A stretch of 17,806 nucleotides of DNA. It comes from Prolixibacteraceae bacterium UBA6162. GTDB lineage: Bacteria > Bacteroidota > Bacteroidia > Bacteroidales > Prolixibacteraceae. The notes under the pieces were generated by a model. It saw only the letters and a program-made list of their open reading frames with translations, did no database searches and had not been told where the DNA came from. Where the stretch lies: assembly GCA_002428215.1 (NCBI GenBank), contig DIUI01000097.1, positions 1-17,806 of the forward strand. The letters run 5' to 3'. Made by a program: the position numbers and the translations under genes. Positions 5,518 through 13,442 of this stretch are shown piece by piece. Position 1 is the first letter of the stretch. The number at the start of each line of letters is the position of its first letter.

Positions 5518-6282
5518 TTACTGATAGGCATTTTCCCGGTCAATTCCCGACACCTCAACCAACATATCTGCTATCTGTGCTGTAATGTGACTAAAAAAGG
5601 CGGCACCTTTTGCTGCAGTTGCTTTATGGGGATTTCCGACTCCCGTGTCGAGGGTTACCTTGCTCCATTCGCGCTCGGTCCAGGTCCATTTCTGCTGAAA
5701 TGCTTTGATGGGAATCTGCCTGGAGGCACCATCACCAGCTTCACTTAACGGTAACACAGCGTTAGGGAATAGATGCATCATAAGACTGGTCTCCATCTCA
5801 CCTGCATGGTCATCGCGCTCTTCAAACAACCCTTCAGGGATTGGAATCTGATAAAAGTTGGCCTGAAAAAGCCACATTTTCGGGTATTTTAATCCAAGTT
5901 CCCTAAGCATCTGGCGAAAATCATTCCCTCCATGGGCATTAAGCACAATGAATTTATAGATGTTGTGCCGTTGTAGCCCTGCAATGATGTCATCCAGGAT
6001 TATTTGCTGAGTAGAAGGGTTGAGGTTGATATTGAGTTTAATATCGTGCTGTCCGGTGTTAACGCCAAAAGGAATCGAGGGTAAAACAACTACCCTTGCA
6101 CCACGTGCCTGAGCAAGATGGGCCGATTTTTCGGCTATAGCCTCTGCCTCCATGAAATCGGTTCCATAAGGCAGATGATAATTGTGCGCTTCGGTGGCAC
6201 CCCAGGGCAATACGGCTACCTGATAATCGGAGTCCTTTATGTATTTCCAGTGGTTGCGGGCAAGCAGAGGGGTAGTATTCAT
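5518..6282 (-). CDS. Creatininase-family metal-dependent amidohydrolase
   Basis: The 254-residue protein belongs to the creatininase/ArfB/MftE fold family, two-metal hydrolases acting on amide or cyclic amide bonds (creatinine, formamidopyrimidines, mycofactocin peptide). The metal-binding signatures are present: PWGATEAHNYHLPYGTD (26-42, with E31, H33, H36 and D42), NAHGGND (115-121, H117), and HAGEMETS (159-166, H159, E162). The length matches the family (about 240-260). The residue after the second histidine is Gly where true creatininase has Glu, as in most members that are not creatininase, so creatinine is unlikely to be the substrate. It lies 96 bp downstream of pgl on the same strand, with no strict promoter in the gap, and may be co-transcribed. 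Substrate and pathway are not determined. Confidence 0.88.
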   Translation of the reverse strand: MNTTPLLARNHWKYIKDSDYQVAVLPWGATEAHNYHLPYGTDFMEAEAIAEKSAHLAQARGARVVVLPSIPFGVNTGQHDIKLNINLNPSTQQIILDDIIAGLQRHNIYKFIVLNAHGGNDFRQMLRELGLKYPKMWLFQANFYQIPIPEGLFEERDDHAGEMETSLMMHLFPNAVLPLSEAGDGASRQIPIKAFQQKWTWTEREWSKVTLDTGVGNPHKATAAKGAAFFSHITAQIADMLVEVSGIDRENAYQ

Positions 6283-6378
6283 AATGCTAACTTTTTGAGT
6301 GGATAAAATTAGTCAATTTGTTGGTGATTTTGGGTTTGCATCATCCCGGTTTTTATCCATTAGGGCGAAATTTGGACC

Positions 6379-7110
6379 TCAGATTTCTGCCGAAGCTGCT
6401 TCATCAATAATCCAAACCATTTTGCCATGATCCGGCAGAATGTAATAGGCCGGATATTCGCGGGCACTCTCCCGGCTGTTCATGATGTTTGAGACTACAA
6501 CAGCTTTGCTTTCACCGGTAGTTAGGAACAGAATATTGCTTGCGTTGTTGATGATTTTCCCGGTAAGGGTAATCCGTTTTTGGGCAGTTACCGGATGTTC
6601 AACCACAGCACAGATCGAGCTGCTTTCCATTAGATTGAGCGTGTCGGGAAAAATCGATGCTGTGTGGCCATCCTCTCCCAGTCCGAGTAAAATGAGATCG
6701 AAACAGGGTAGCTGATTTTTGATGGGTACAAATTGTTCTATTTCGGCAGCATAACGCAAAGCCTCGGCTTCATCGTTGCTGGTTCCTCCATCGATGGTGT
6801 GAATCTGGGCTTTGTCAACAGGTACCTTCGACAGCATCGATTGCCATACCATCTGGAAATTGCTGTCGGGTGAAGCGGAATCGACCATTCTCTCATCTCC
6901 CCACCAAAAATGCACAATATGCCAGGGAATCTGGTTCTGGAATTTTTTGGCCAGTCTGCGATATAACAAGGAGGGAGTTGTGCCTCCCGATAAGGCAATG
7001 TTAAAATGCTTCTGCTTCGATTCATTAATAAGCTTGAAAATTAGCTTTGCAGCTGCCTTTGCAACCTTTTTAGGATTGGGTGCAATTTTAACCTCAATTC
7101 GGTCTTCCAT
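6379..7110 (-). CDS. pgl: 6-phosphogluconolactonase
   Basis: The 243-residue protein hydrolyses 6-phosphoglucono-1,5-lactone to 6-phosphogluconate, step two of the oxidative pentose phosphate pathway, in the cytoplasm. It shows the DevB/NagB-like fold signatures: IALSGGTTPSLLYRRL (38-53), the WGDER motif (70-74), LGLGEDGHTASIFP (142-155) with the catalytic-site His149, and the KRITLT strand (178-183, Arg179). The length is typical of the DevB type. It lies 35 bp downstream of zwf on the same strand, the usual pairing. An unusual point is that gnd, often next to these genes in Bacteroidota, is not in the window. Confidence 0.95.
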   Translation of the reverse strand: MEDRIEVKIAPNPKKVAKAAAKLIFKLINESKQKHFNIALSGGTTPSLLYRRLAKKFQNQIPWHIVHFWWGDERMVDSASPDSNFQMVWQSMLSKVPVDKAQIHTIDGGTSNDEAEALRYAAEIEQFVPIKNQLPCFDLILLGLGEDGHTASIFPDTLNLMESSSICAVVEHPVTAQKRITLTGKIINNASNILFLTTGESKAVVVSNIMNSRESAREYPAYYILPDHGKMVWIIDEAASAEI

Positions 7111-7145
7111 TTTCGGTTGATGTATACGTTGTCTAATTTTCAGGG

Positions 7146-8645
7146 TTACAACTCACAAAAGGATCCATCGTCGGAAAGATTCTTGCAGGGATATCTCCAG
7201 GATCCGTTCAATACAAGCTTGTCAGCGATATCAGGACCCCACGAGCCTGCAGGATACCCATAGAGAGGTATATCGGGGTTACTGTTCCAGGCATTGAGGA
7301 TGGGCTGAATGAAATTCCATGCCGCTTCGATGGTGTCTCCCCTGCTGTAGAGCGTAGCATCACCGAGCATGCAGTCGAGTAACAACCGCTCATAAGCCGA
7401 TGGTAAATGTACCTGGGCGAGCGAACTATAGTGAAAATCCATGTGTACAGTCTGCACGCTGAAGCCGGCTCCGGGGACTTTCATCCCAAATTTCAACAAA
7501 ATGCCTTCATCGGGCTGAATCCGAATAATTAGCTGATTCTCGACTGGGTTATAGTCGCCGGAAGTGCCGAAAATATGGTGGGGTACCTCTTTAAAGTGCA
7601 CAACAACTTCGGTAACCCGGGTGGGTAATTTCTTTCCGGTCCGTATATAAAATGGAACACCTGACCATCGCCAGTTGTCGATGTAAAACCGCAGGGCAGC
7701 ATAGGTCTCTGTCCTCGAATTGACCGATACCCCCGGTTCACTTCGGTATCCGGCAGTTTTTTCTCCGCCGATGGTCGAATCAGTATATTGTCCTCTTACC
7801 ACATTCCGCTCAACTTTATTTTCAGGAATTGGCCGAAGTGCCTGAAAAACTTTTAACAGTTCATTTCTGATGGCATTGGCTTCCATAACAGTAGGGGGTT
7901 CCATCGCAACAAATGCAGCCAGTTGCAACAGGTGGTTTTGCACCATATCGCGGAGTGCTCCTGAATGGTCGTAATATCCTCCACGACCCTCGACTCCAAG
8001 ACTTTCGGCAGATGTGATCTCAACCCTTTGAATATAGTGATGGTTCCAAAGTGGCTCGAGAATACCATTGCTAAAGCGGGTAACCAGCATATTTTGAACG
8101 GTCTCTTTCCCCAGGTAGTGATCAATCCTGTAAATCTGCGACTCAGTAAAGTAGTTGAGCAGCTCTATGTTCAGTTGCTGAGCTGAAGCCAAATCAGTAC
8201 CGAACGGCTTTTCAACAATCAGCCGCCTGAACGCACTGGGGTGCGACGACAATCCTGCAACGTGAAGCTGTTGAGGAATTACGGAATATAGGGAGGGAGG
8301 GGTCGATAAGTAAAAAATGACATTCCCAGCGGCCCCAATCTCCCGATCGAGGGCTTCAATTCGCTCCTTGAGCATACTGTAATCCTCTGGCTTTTCAGGA
8401 TCCACAGGCAAATAGTGAAGGAGCTTAAGAAAATCTTCTCCCGGGATTTCCGGCTTAAGAAAGGCATTCATTTTTTCACGAAACGCAACGTCGGTCATAA
8501 CAGTCCTGCCTGTTCCCAAGACGGCAAACCCGGATGGGAGAAGCTCTTGTTGCCACAGATCGAAGAGCGCCGGAATCAACTTCCGACGGGCAAGATCGCC
8601 CGATGCGCCAAAAATTACCAGAATATGATGCTTTGGTTTCTCCAT
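7146..8645 (-). CDS. zwf: Glucose-6-phosphate 1-dehydrogenase
   Basis: The 499-residue enzyme oxidises glucose 6-phosphate to 6-phosphogluconolactone with NADP+ (or NAD+), the first step of the oxidative pentose phosphate pathway. It has the Rossmann motif GASGDLARRK (13-22), the EKPFGTD segment (145-151), the substrate-binding signature RIDHYLGKE (173-181), and the DMVQNHLLQ segment (233-241) carrying the general-base His238. The length fits the family (about 490-510). I chose ATG 8645 over an in-frame upstream codon at 8681, because the latter overlaps the preceding gene and the Rossmann motif is at the normal distance from this ATG. It begins 8 nt after the phosphopantetheinyl transferase stop, so the two are very likely on one transcript. 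Confidence 0.97.
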   Translation of the reverse strand: MEKPKHHILVIFGASGDLARRKLIPALFDLWQQELLPSGFAVLGTGRTVMTDVAFREKMNAFLKPEIPGEDFLKLLHYLPVDPEKPEDYSMLKERIEALDREIGAAGNVIFYLSTPPSLYSVIPQQLHVAGLSSHPSAFRRLIVEKPFGTDLASAQQLNIELLNYFTESQIYRIDHYLGKETVQNMLVTRFSNGILEPLWNHHYIQRVEITSAESLGVEGRGGYYDHSGALRDMVQNHLLQLAAFVAMEPPTVMEANAIRNELLKVFQALRPIPENKVERNVVRGQYTDSTIGGEKTAGYRSEPGVSVNSRTETYAALRFYIDNWRWSGVPFYIRTGKKLPTRVTEVVVHFKEVPHHIFGTSGDYNPVENQLIIRIQPDEGILLKFGMKVPGAGFSVQTVHMDFHYSSLAQVHLPSAYERLLLDCMLGDATLYSRGDTIEAAWNFIQPILNAWNSNPDIPLYGYPAGSWGPDIADKLVLNGSWRYPCKNLSDDGSFCEL

Positions 8646-8653
8646 AACGTTTG

Positions 8654-9286
8654 TTATTTGCGTATACACCAAACAACACAATTGTCCAGATTGAGTTCGT
8701 AGAGCAAGGAAATGGGGATAATTTCATCCTCCCTCACAAAGGAAGCCTGTATTGAACCATTTTCTACTGTAGTGAAAGGTTCCAAAAGAATCTGTCGGCT
8801 AAAAGTTACCTCTGGCTGGGCCATTAATTTGAATATGGCCTCTTTTGCGCTCCAGCAGATAATCCGGGAAATTCCTGTATTGGCAGCCTGCAAAGTCCAT
8901 TCTTGCTCAAAAGCTGACAAAAACCGTTGGGCTATTTTTTCTACATCACGCGAAAGTTCTTCTGCATCGATACCCATAGGCTTTTCGGATATCAAAACCG
9001 CAGCCATAGAAGCCGAATGAGATATCGATATGTAGCGGTTGGATCCGTTTAGGACCGGCTGTCTGAGCTTATTGTACCCGATGGAGGCTTCGGGGCCGGC
9101 CAGGGCTGACAAAAGTTTCCGGGTGGCCAAAAACTCTCTTTTCCTCCTGTCGTGGGCAAGGGTTTGATAAAGTTCCCGGTCGGCCGGGGTTAAAACAACC
9201 TGTTCAAACAGATCATCAACCGCCTCGTTAAGCTGCCAAAGCCCTATCGTATATCCGGGGTAATGGGTGATTTTTTGCAATGGCAT
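8654..9286 (-). CDS. 4'-phosphopantetheinyl transferase superfamily protein
   Basis: The 210-residue protein transfers the phosphopantetheine arm from coenzyme A to a conserved serine of carrier proteins. Family motifs are present in order: RRKREFLATRKLL (47-59), the SISHS motif (87-91), the magnesium-binding GIDAEE (105-110, D107), and WSAKEAIFK (145-153, E149). Length and motif layout fit the Sfp-like/HetI group, not the short AcpS type. The start is ambiguous: ATG 9286 is preferred, but a GTG at 9295 overlaps the last base of the gldD TAG stop and would add three residues; either gives tight coupling to gldD. The target carrier protein is not shown by the context, which is the gliding cluster upstream and zwf 8 nt downstream. 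Confidence 0.9.
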   Translation of the reverse strand: MPLQKITHYPGYTIGLWQLNEAVDDLFEQVVLTPADRELYQTLAHDRRKREFLATRKLLSALAGPEASIGYNKLRQPVLNGSNRYISISHSASMAAVLISEKPMGIDAEELSRDVEKIAQRFLSAFEQEWTLQAANTGISRIICWSAKEAIFKLMAQPEVTFSRQILLEPFTTVENGSIQASFVREDEIIPISLLYELNLDNCVVWCIRK

Positions 9287-9294
9287 ACCCGACA

Positions 9295-9885
9295 CTAAAA
9301 GTTAGAGTTGTGGACTACCTCCGACCAGGTAGTTGTTTCAATCATATGGATAACGTCGGGTATAAGGAAATCAATTACCGGACGAAGTGAATCGATGTTG
9401 GGAACGTCTCTGATGTACAACGAACCTCTCAGGAAATGCCGGGTACTGTCGGTAAGGTAAAACTGAACCGGTGAAGCCGCATTACCCTTAATGAGATAGA
9501 TGGTACCAAAAACCCTTTTTGCCGAATTGATGAAAAGATGCTCCTCTATTGAACTTGCCTTTTGGGCATGCTTATAGGTTAGTTCCCGCGACTCTTCGGT
9601 GTATACGTGAAGATTGTTGTTTACTGTCTTGTAGCTTATGTGAACCTCTGCTTTATTGACAGGGAACTCTACATTGATCCAGTATGGTTCTGAAAACACA
9701 GAAACATCGGCAACTGCCTCTGCATAGACCGGAATTTCAAAATGATAGGGTTGATTTCCTTCAAGTTGTACATAGGCTTTCTCGGGTAAATCGATGCGGA
9801 AGTACCCTCTCGGTTTTGGAGTTGGATTTTGTCCGCATCCCGACAATAAAATTGTAAGCAGCAATAGAGTTTTGACTTTCAACAT
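9295..9885 (-). CDS. gldD: Gliding motility lipoprotein GldD
   Basis: The 196-residue protein is a lipoprotein: N-terminal hydrophobic segment with lipobox LLSGC and lipidated Cys17. The GldD family signature follows: PRGYFRIDLPEKAY (25-38), PYHFEIPVYAE (46-56) and a Trp in PYWINVEFP. In Flavobacterium johnsoniae, GldD is required for gliding and is linked to the type IX secretion machinery. The partner gene gldE lies directly upstream on the same strand, with a 97-bp gap, a pairing known across Bacteroidota. The stop codon TAG abuts the start of the phosphopantetheinyl transferase. In a non-gliding species the protein is expected to support type IX secretion or envelope function; which applies here cannot be read from the window. 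Confidence 0.93.
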   Translation of the reverse strand: MLKVKTLLLLTILLSGCGQNPTPKPRGYFRIDLPEKAYVQLEGNQPYHFEIPVYAEAVADVSVFSEPYWINVEFPVNKAEVHISYKTVNNNLHVYTEESRELTYKHAQKASSIEEHLFINSAKRVFGTIYLIKGNAASPVQFYLTDSTRHFLRGSLYIRDVPNIDSLRPVIDFLIPDVIHMIETTTWSEVVHNSNF

Positions 9886-9982
9886 ATTTTTATTTCAACC
9901 TTGGGAGAACAATTTTCGTGCGTTTCAATAGATTTCGGGCCACATCAATTAGGTGAAGGTACGTGCAAATCAGGCGAAATGG

Positions 9983-11308
9983 TTATTCATCGCCGGTTAG
10001 AGTTTCGACCCTGATCTGTTTAATCCGTCGCTTATTGATCGACTCGATGGTTAAACGAAAGTTTTTGCATGTTATTTTTTCGTTGACCGATGGGAATTCC
10101 CCCCGTAATTCAAGAACGAGCCCCGCAAGGGTATCCGCTTCTCCCTTAACATTGTCGAATATATCCTCTGGGGCCTGAGTGACCCTGCAAAAATCAGTCA
10201 GCAAAGTTTTTCCATCGAAGAGATACTTGCCATCGCCAATCTGCTTAAAATAACGTTCATCATCATCGAACTCATCGGCAATATCACCTACAATCTCCTC
10301 CAGGATGTCCTCCAGAGTTACAATCCCTGAAGAGCCTCCATATTCATCTACCACCACAGCCATGTGTACCTTGTTTTTTTGAAAATCTTCGAGAAGCGCT
10401 TTAATCTTGCGGGTCTCAGGCACAAAAAATGGAGGACGCAGCAGTGATTGCCAGTTAAACCCTGATCCTTTTTCGGTGTGCGGCAAGAGATCTTTAATAA
10501 AAAGCATACCTTTTACATGGTCGAACGATTGTGCATAAACCGGCAATCGGGAGTATCCTGTTTGGTTAATTACCTCCAGTACTTCATCGAAGGTGGTTCG
10601 AATGTCAATCGCTACCACATCTACCCTTGAGCGCATAATTTCACTGACATTTTTGTTGCCGAATCGCACAATTCCCTCCAGAATCTCTTTTTCCTGAATA
10701 TTGTCGGATTCACTGGTGAGTTCAAGGGCCTGCGAAATTTCATTGATCGAAATTTTACGTTGTCGCCTGTTGAGTCTTTGATTAACAAGTTCCGATAAAC
10801 GGATCAAAATTGAATTTATAGGTTGAAAAAGCAGTTCAAAGCTAAATAGAGGATAGGCCATAAACCGGGCAAAGCCCAAAGGATAGTGAGTGGCGTAAAC
10901 TTTGGGCAAAATCTCTCCGAAAAGCAAAAGCAGGAAGGTGATAATAACTACTTGAATCAGGAATTCAAGGATGGGGGCATTGTAAAATTCAAGCAGCGAT
11001 GAGGTAATAAAAGCACCCAGAATTACGATGGCGATATTCACGAAATTGTTGACTACCAAAATGGTAGCCAAAAGTCGTTCCGGGTGATGAAGGTGTTCTG
11101 CTACTTTGGTGTCACGCTTGCTCTTCCCTAGGTTGAGTTTATCAGCCGGACTGAGAGAGAAATAGGCAACTTCTGAACCGCTTATTAAGGCCGACAGCAT
11201 CAGTAAAAGCAAAAATATGAGCAGTCCAATCAGGGTTGAAACGTCGGGGGGATTTAAAACCAACCCCCAACTAAGGGGGTCGGCGCTGGTTAAAGATTCG
11301 GTTTCCAA
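9983..11308 (-). CDS. gldE: Gliding motility-associated protein GldE (CNNM/CorC-like, CBS domains)
   Basis: The 441-residue inner-membrane protein has three or so N-terminal transmembrane helices (about 25-47, 78-100, 113-131; DUF21/CNNM fold). A pair of CBS domains (about 224-275 and 290-345, with VVDEYGGSSGIVTLEDILEE at 319-338) and a C-terminal CorC/HlyC domain follow. This is the GldE/TlyC-like architecture. The first codon must be TTG at 11308: an in-frame TAA lies directly before it, and the next ATG falls inside the first membrane helix. The start is 16 nt after the ssb stop, so translation may be coupled to it. GldE works with GldD in gliding and type IX secretion; the CNNM homology suggests a link to divalent cations, which is inference. 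Confidence 0.93.
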   Translation of the reverse strand: METESLTSADPLSWGLVLNPPDVSTLIGLLIFLLLLMLSALISGSEVAYFSLSPADKLNLGKSKRDTKVAEHLHHPERLLATILVVNNFVNIAIVILGAFITSSLLEFYNAPILEFLIQVVIITFLLLLFGEILPKVYATHYPLGFARFMAYPLFSFELLFQPINSILIRLSELVNQRLNRRQRKISINEISQALELTSESDNIQEKEILEGIVRFGNKNVSEIMRSRVDVVAIDIRTTFDEVLEVINQTGYSRLPVYAQSFDHVKGMLFIKDLLPHTEKGSGFNWQSLLRPPFFVPETRKIKALLEDFQKNKVHMAVVVDEYGGSSGIVTLEDILEEIVGDIADEFDDDERYFKQIGDGKYLFDGKTLLTDFCRVTQAPEDIFDNVKGEADTLAGLVLELRGEFPSVNEKITCKNFRLTIESINKRRIKQIRVETLTGDE

Positions 11309-11324
11309 TTATTCAGAATTTCGT

Positions 11325-11765
11325 TTAAAATGGCAAGTCGTCTTCGGGTTCACTTTCAAAATCGGGCACTTCTGCACGGGCTGCCGGCATGGCTGCTGCT
11401 GCCCTCTCTTGCCCCGATGCATCTTGAACAGATCCCTCCCGACCGCTCAGCAGGCGTACAACATCACCATATATTTCGGTGGTGTAGCGCTTGTTTCCAT
11501 CCTTATCGTCCCATGAGCGTGTTCTAATCCGCCCTTCGACATAAATCTGCTTGCCCTTTCGGATGTATTTTTCTGCCAGATCGGCCAGGCCCCTCCAAAG
11601 CACAATATTGTGCCATTCCGTGGTAGATACTTTCTCTCCATTTTTGGCAACATAGGTTTCGGAGGTCGCAAGGCTAAAACGGGCCAATGCAACGTTGTTG
11701 TCCAGGTGCTTAACTTCGGGGTCCTGTCCAACATTTCCTACTAAAATAACTTTGTTAATCGACAT
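11325..11765 (-). CDS. ssb: Single-stranded DNA-binding protein, full-length canonical copy
   Basis: The 146-residue SSB has an OB fold at about 1-107 (NKVILVGNVGQDPEV, FSLATSETY, TEWHNIVLWRGLADLAEKYI, KGKQIYVEGRIRTRSWDDKD) with Trp51, Trp57 and Trp85 as stacking residues. A short Ala/Ser-rich linker follows and the acidic recruiting tip EPEDDLPF closes the protein. It coats ssDNA in replication and repair and recruits partners through the tip. This is the housekeeping copy, unlike the two tipless copies at 4595 and 5061. It lies 71 bp downstream of mutY and 16 bp upstream of gldE; the order mutY-ssb-gldE-gldD is, to my knowledge, widely kept in Bacteroidota. Confidence 0.96.
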   Translation of the reverse strand: MSINKVILVGNVGQDPEVKHLDNNVALARFSLATSETYVAKNGEKVSTTEWHNIVLWRGLADLAEKYIRKGKQIYVEGRIRTRSWDDKDGNKRYTTEIYGDVVRLLSGREGSVQDASGQERAAAAMPAARAEVPDFESEPEDDLPF

Positions 11766-11836
11766 AGTATTCGTTTTAAAGGTTAACGGGTTTAAAGTAC
11801 AATTTTTTTTCTTCCGTGAACCATTGCTTTATGTTT

Positions 11837-12892
11837 TTATAGCAGCTTCATTTTTTTTAGATGGTTTTTTATCAAAACCGGAAATGCAAAGGTAAACAAT
11901 TCGGCCTTATTTGCCCTGATACCAGATGGGATATTTGGTGGAAGATGACTGAGCTTCAGGTGCAGAAAGCGTGCAGTTATTCGCTGATGGGTGAGCAGAT
12001 GCACAATCGGTTCACTAAGGTGTTTGACCTCTGCTGATTCAACAGTCAGCCATTGATTCACCAACGGATGTTGCAGGATTTCGGCATCCGATGGGCTGAT
12101 ATTATTTTCGATAAGGGTAAACTGATAGAGACCTTTCCAGATATCGTTGGCGCCCCTTTTTTCTAACAATAATTCATTGGGCGTTTCAATGATAATGAAG
12201 GTAAACCAGCGCTCTCGTTTAATAAGCTGCTTGCTTTTAACCGGCAGCAGGTCGATCTCGTTAGATGCTGCTGCAAAGCAATTTTCATGTATCGGACATT
12301 GGTGGCAGTCGGGCCTTTGGGGCTTGCATACCAGTGCCCCCAGCTCCATCATAGCCTGGTTGTGAAGTGCGGGGTCATTGTTGCCGAGCAGCGCAGCTGC
12401 AGCCTCCCGAATGAGTTTAATCCCGATGGTCTGGTCTACAGGTTGTTTAATGCCCAAATAGCGCGAAATTACCCTCGCCACATTGCCATCTACCGCTGCT
12501 ACGGGAAGGTTGAAGGCAATTGATCCAATAGCCGCCGCAGTATAATCTCCAATTCCCGGCAAGGCCCGAATGGCTTCATATTCGAGGGGAAACTGACCTT
12601 TGTAATCGGCTACTATTGTCCGGGCAGCCTTGTGCATATTTCTGGCTCTGGAGTAATATCCAAGTCCCTCCCACATTTTCAATACTTCGTCCTCTTCGGC
12701 AGAAGCAAGAGTAGCAATATCGGGAAAGCGATCAATGTATCTTAGGTAGAAGGGTAAACCTTGTGCTACCCTGGTTTGCTGGAGTATTATTTCTGAAACC
12801 CAGATGAAATAAGGGTTCCTTGTCGTTCTCCAGGGAAGGTCTCTTTTGTTCAGATTGTACCAGCTGTATAACTGCCGGTTAAATGAGGCCAT
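11837..12892 (-). CDS. mutY: A/G-specific adenine DNA glycosylase MutY
   Basis: The 351-residue enzyme removes adenine mispaired with 8-oxoguanine, preventing G:C to T:A changes. Features in order: WVSEIILQQTRV (31-42, catalytic Glu34), the helix-hairpin-helix LPGIGDYTAAAI (111-122), VDGNVARV with Asp135, and a [4Fe-4S] cluster motif with Cys189, Cys196, Cys199 and Cys205 (C-X6-C-X2-C-X5-C). The residue after GIGD is Tyr, where bifunctional EndoIII has Lys, as expected for MutY. A C-terminal NUDIX-like domain (about 225-345) recognises 8-oxoG. It is the first gene of the minus-strand run and is preceded by an exact TAnnTTTG element about 24 bp upstream. Confidence 0.97.
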   Translation of the reverse strand: MASFNRQLYSWYNLNKRDLPWRTTRNPYFIWVSEIILQQTRVAQGLPFYLRYIDRFPDIATLASAEEDEVLKMWEGLGYYSRARNMHKAARTIVADYKGQFPLEYEAIRALPGIGDYTAAAIGSIAFNLPVAAVDGNVARVISRYLGIKQPVDQTIGIKLIREAAAALLGNNDPALHNQAMMELGALVCKPQRPDCHQCPIHENCFAAASNEIDLLPVKSKQLIKRERWFTFIIIETPNELLLEKRGANDIWKGLYQFTLIENNISPSDAEILQHPLVNQWLTVESAEVKHLSEPIVHLLTHQRITARFLHLKLSHLPPNIPSGIRANKAELFTFAFPVLIKNHLKKMKLL

Positions 12893-12915
12893 AAGCTTTT
12901 GGAAACGATTTTGGC

Positions 12916-12923
12916 CAAAGATA
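12916..12923 (-). promoter_or_regulatory. -7 promoter element for the mutY-ssb-gldE-gldD run
   Basis: The minus strand reads TATCTTTG, an exact TAnnTTTG match, 24-31 bp before the mutY ATG. It predicts a short leader of about 15-20 nt. A TTG -33 element is not at the expected place, so this is a half-match, but the position directly ahead of the first gene supports it. Confidence 0.5.
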
Positions 12924-13094
12924 TGGAATTTTAATTCGCTCCTCTAAAAAGAGAAGCCCAGCTTTTTGTCTAAGTCTTAACCGGACACTGATTCTTTGAG
13001 CTGTTTAATAGAAGTTACATCGGGGTTGAGGCACAATTAAGCTACACAGGGAAAATAAATTGGACAAAAAAATTTTTAGTTTTTAAATAATTTA

Positions 13095-13102
13095 TATTTT
13101 TG
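13095..13102 (+). promoter_or_regulatory. -7 promoter element for the HU gene
   Basis: TATTTTTG is an exact TAnnTTTG match, 50-57 bp before the HU start, inside a very AT-rich tract (13060-13150). It predicts transcription starting near 13109 with a leader of about 40 nt. The -33 element is unclear because the upstream sequence is homopolymeric A/T. Confidence 0.55.
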
Positions 13103-13151
13103 CACTCCGATAAAATCAGATTAATTATTTGAAAATTAAATATTTTAAGAA

Positions 13152-13436
13152 ATGACAAAGGCAGATATCGTTAATGAAGTTTCTAAAAACACAGGCATCG
13201 AGAAAGTCACCGTGCAGAAAACTGTGGAAGCTTTTATGGAAACAGTAAAAGACAGTTTGGTAGACAACAAAAATGTTTACCTTAGGGGTTTTGGAAGCTT
13301 TGTTGTTAAGAAAAGGGCTGAGAAAACAGCGCGTAACATTTCAAAAAACACAACAATAATTATCCCGGAACACAACATCCCGTCGTTCAAACCGGCTAAG
13401 TCGTTTGTTTCTAAAGTTAAAAACCAAGTAAAATAA
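13152..13436 (+). CDS. HU-family DNA-binding protein, Bacteroidota type
   Basis: The 94-residue protein has the full HU/IHF fold: helical dimerisation part MTKADIVNEVSKNTG through MTVKDSL-like helix (1-37), the GFGSF motif (46-50), the beta-ribbon arm (about 53-77) and the closing PSFKPAKSF (76-84). HU binds and bends DNA as a dimer and organises the nucleoid. In the arm, the usual RNPxTG intercalating-proline motif is replaced by RNISKNTT, so the kinking proline is missing; from memory this is the form found in many Bacteroidota HU proteins and not damage. It has its own promoter-like element and is followed after 6 bp by the 30-aa basic protein, so both are expected on one abundant transcript. 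Confidence 0.96.
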   Translation: MTKADIVNEVSKNTGIEKVTVQKTVEAFMETVKDSLVDNKNVYLRGFGSFVVKKRAEKTARNISKNTTIIIPEHNIPSFKPAKSFVSKVKNQVK

Positions 13437-13442
13437 GGGATT

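Noticed and set aside
13152..13436. HU lacking the RNPxTG intercalating proline, as a possible degenerate protein
   Set aside because: The RNISKNTT variant is, to my knowledge, the normal form in many Bacteroidota HU proteins, and the rest of the fold is intact.
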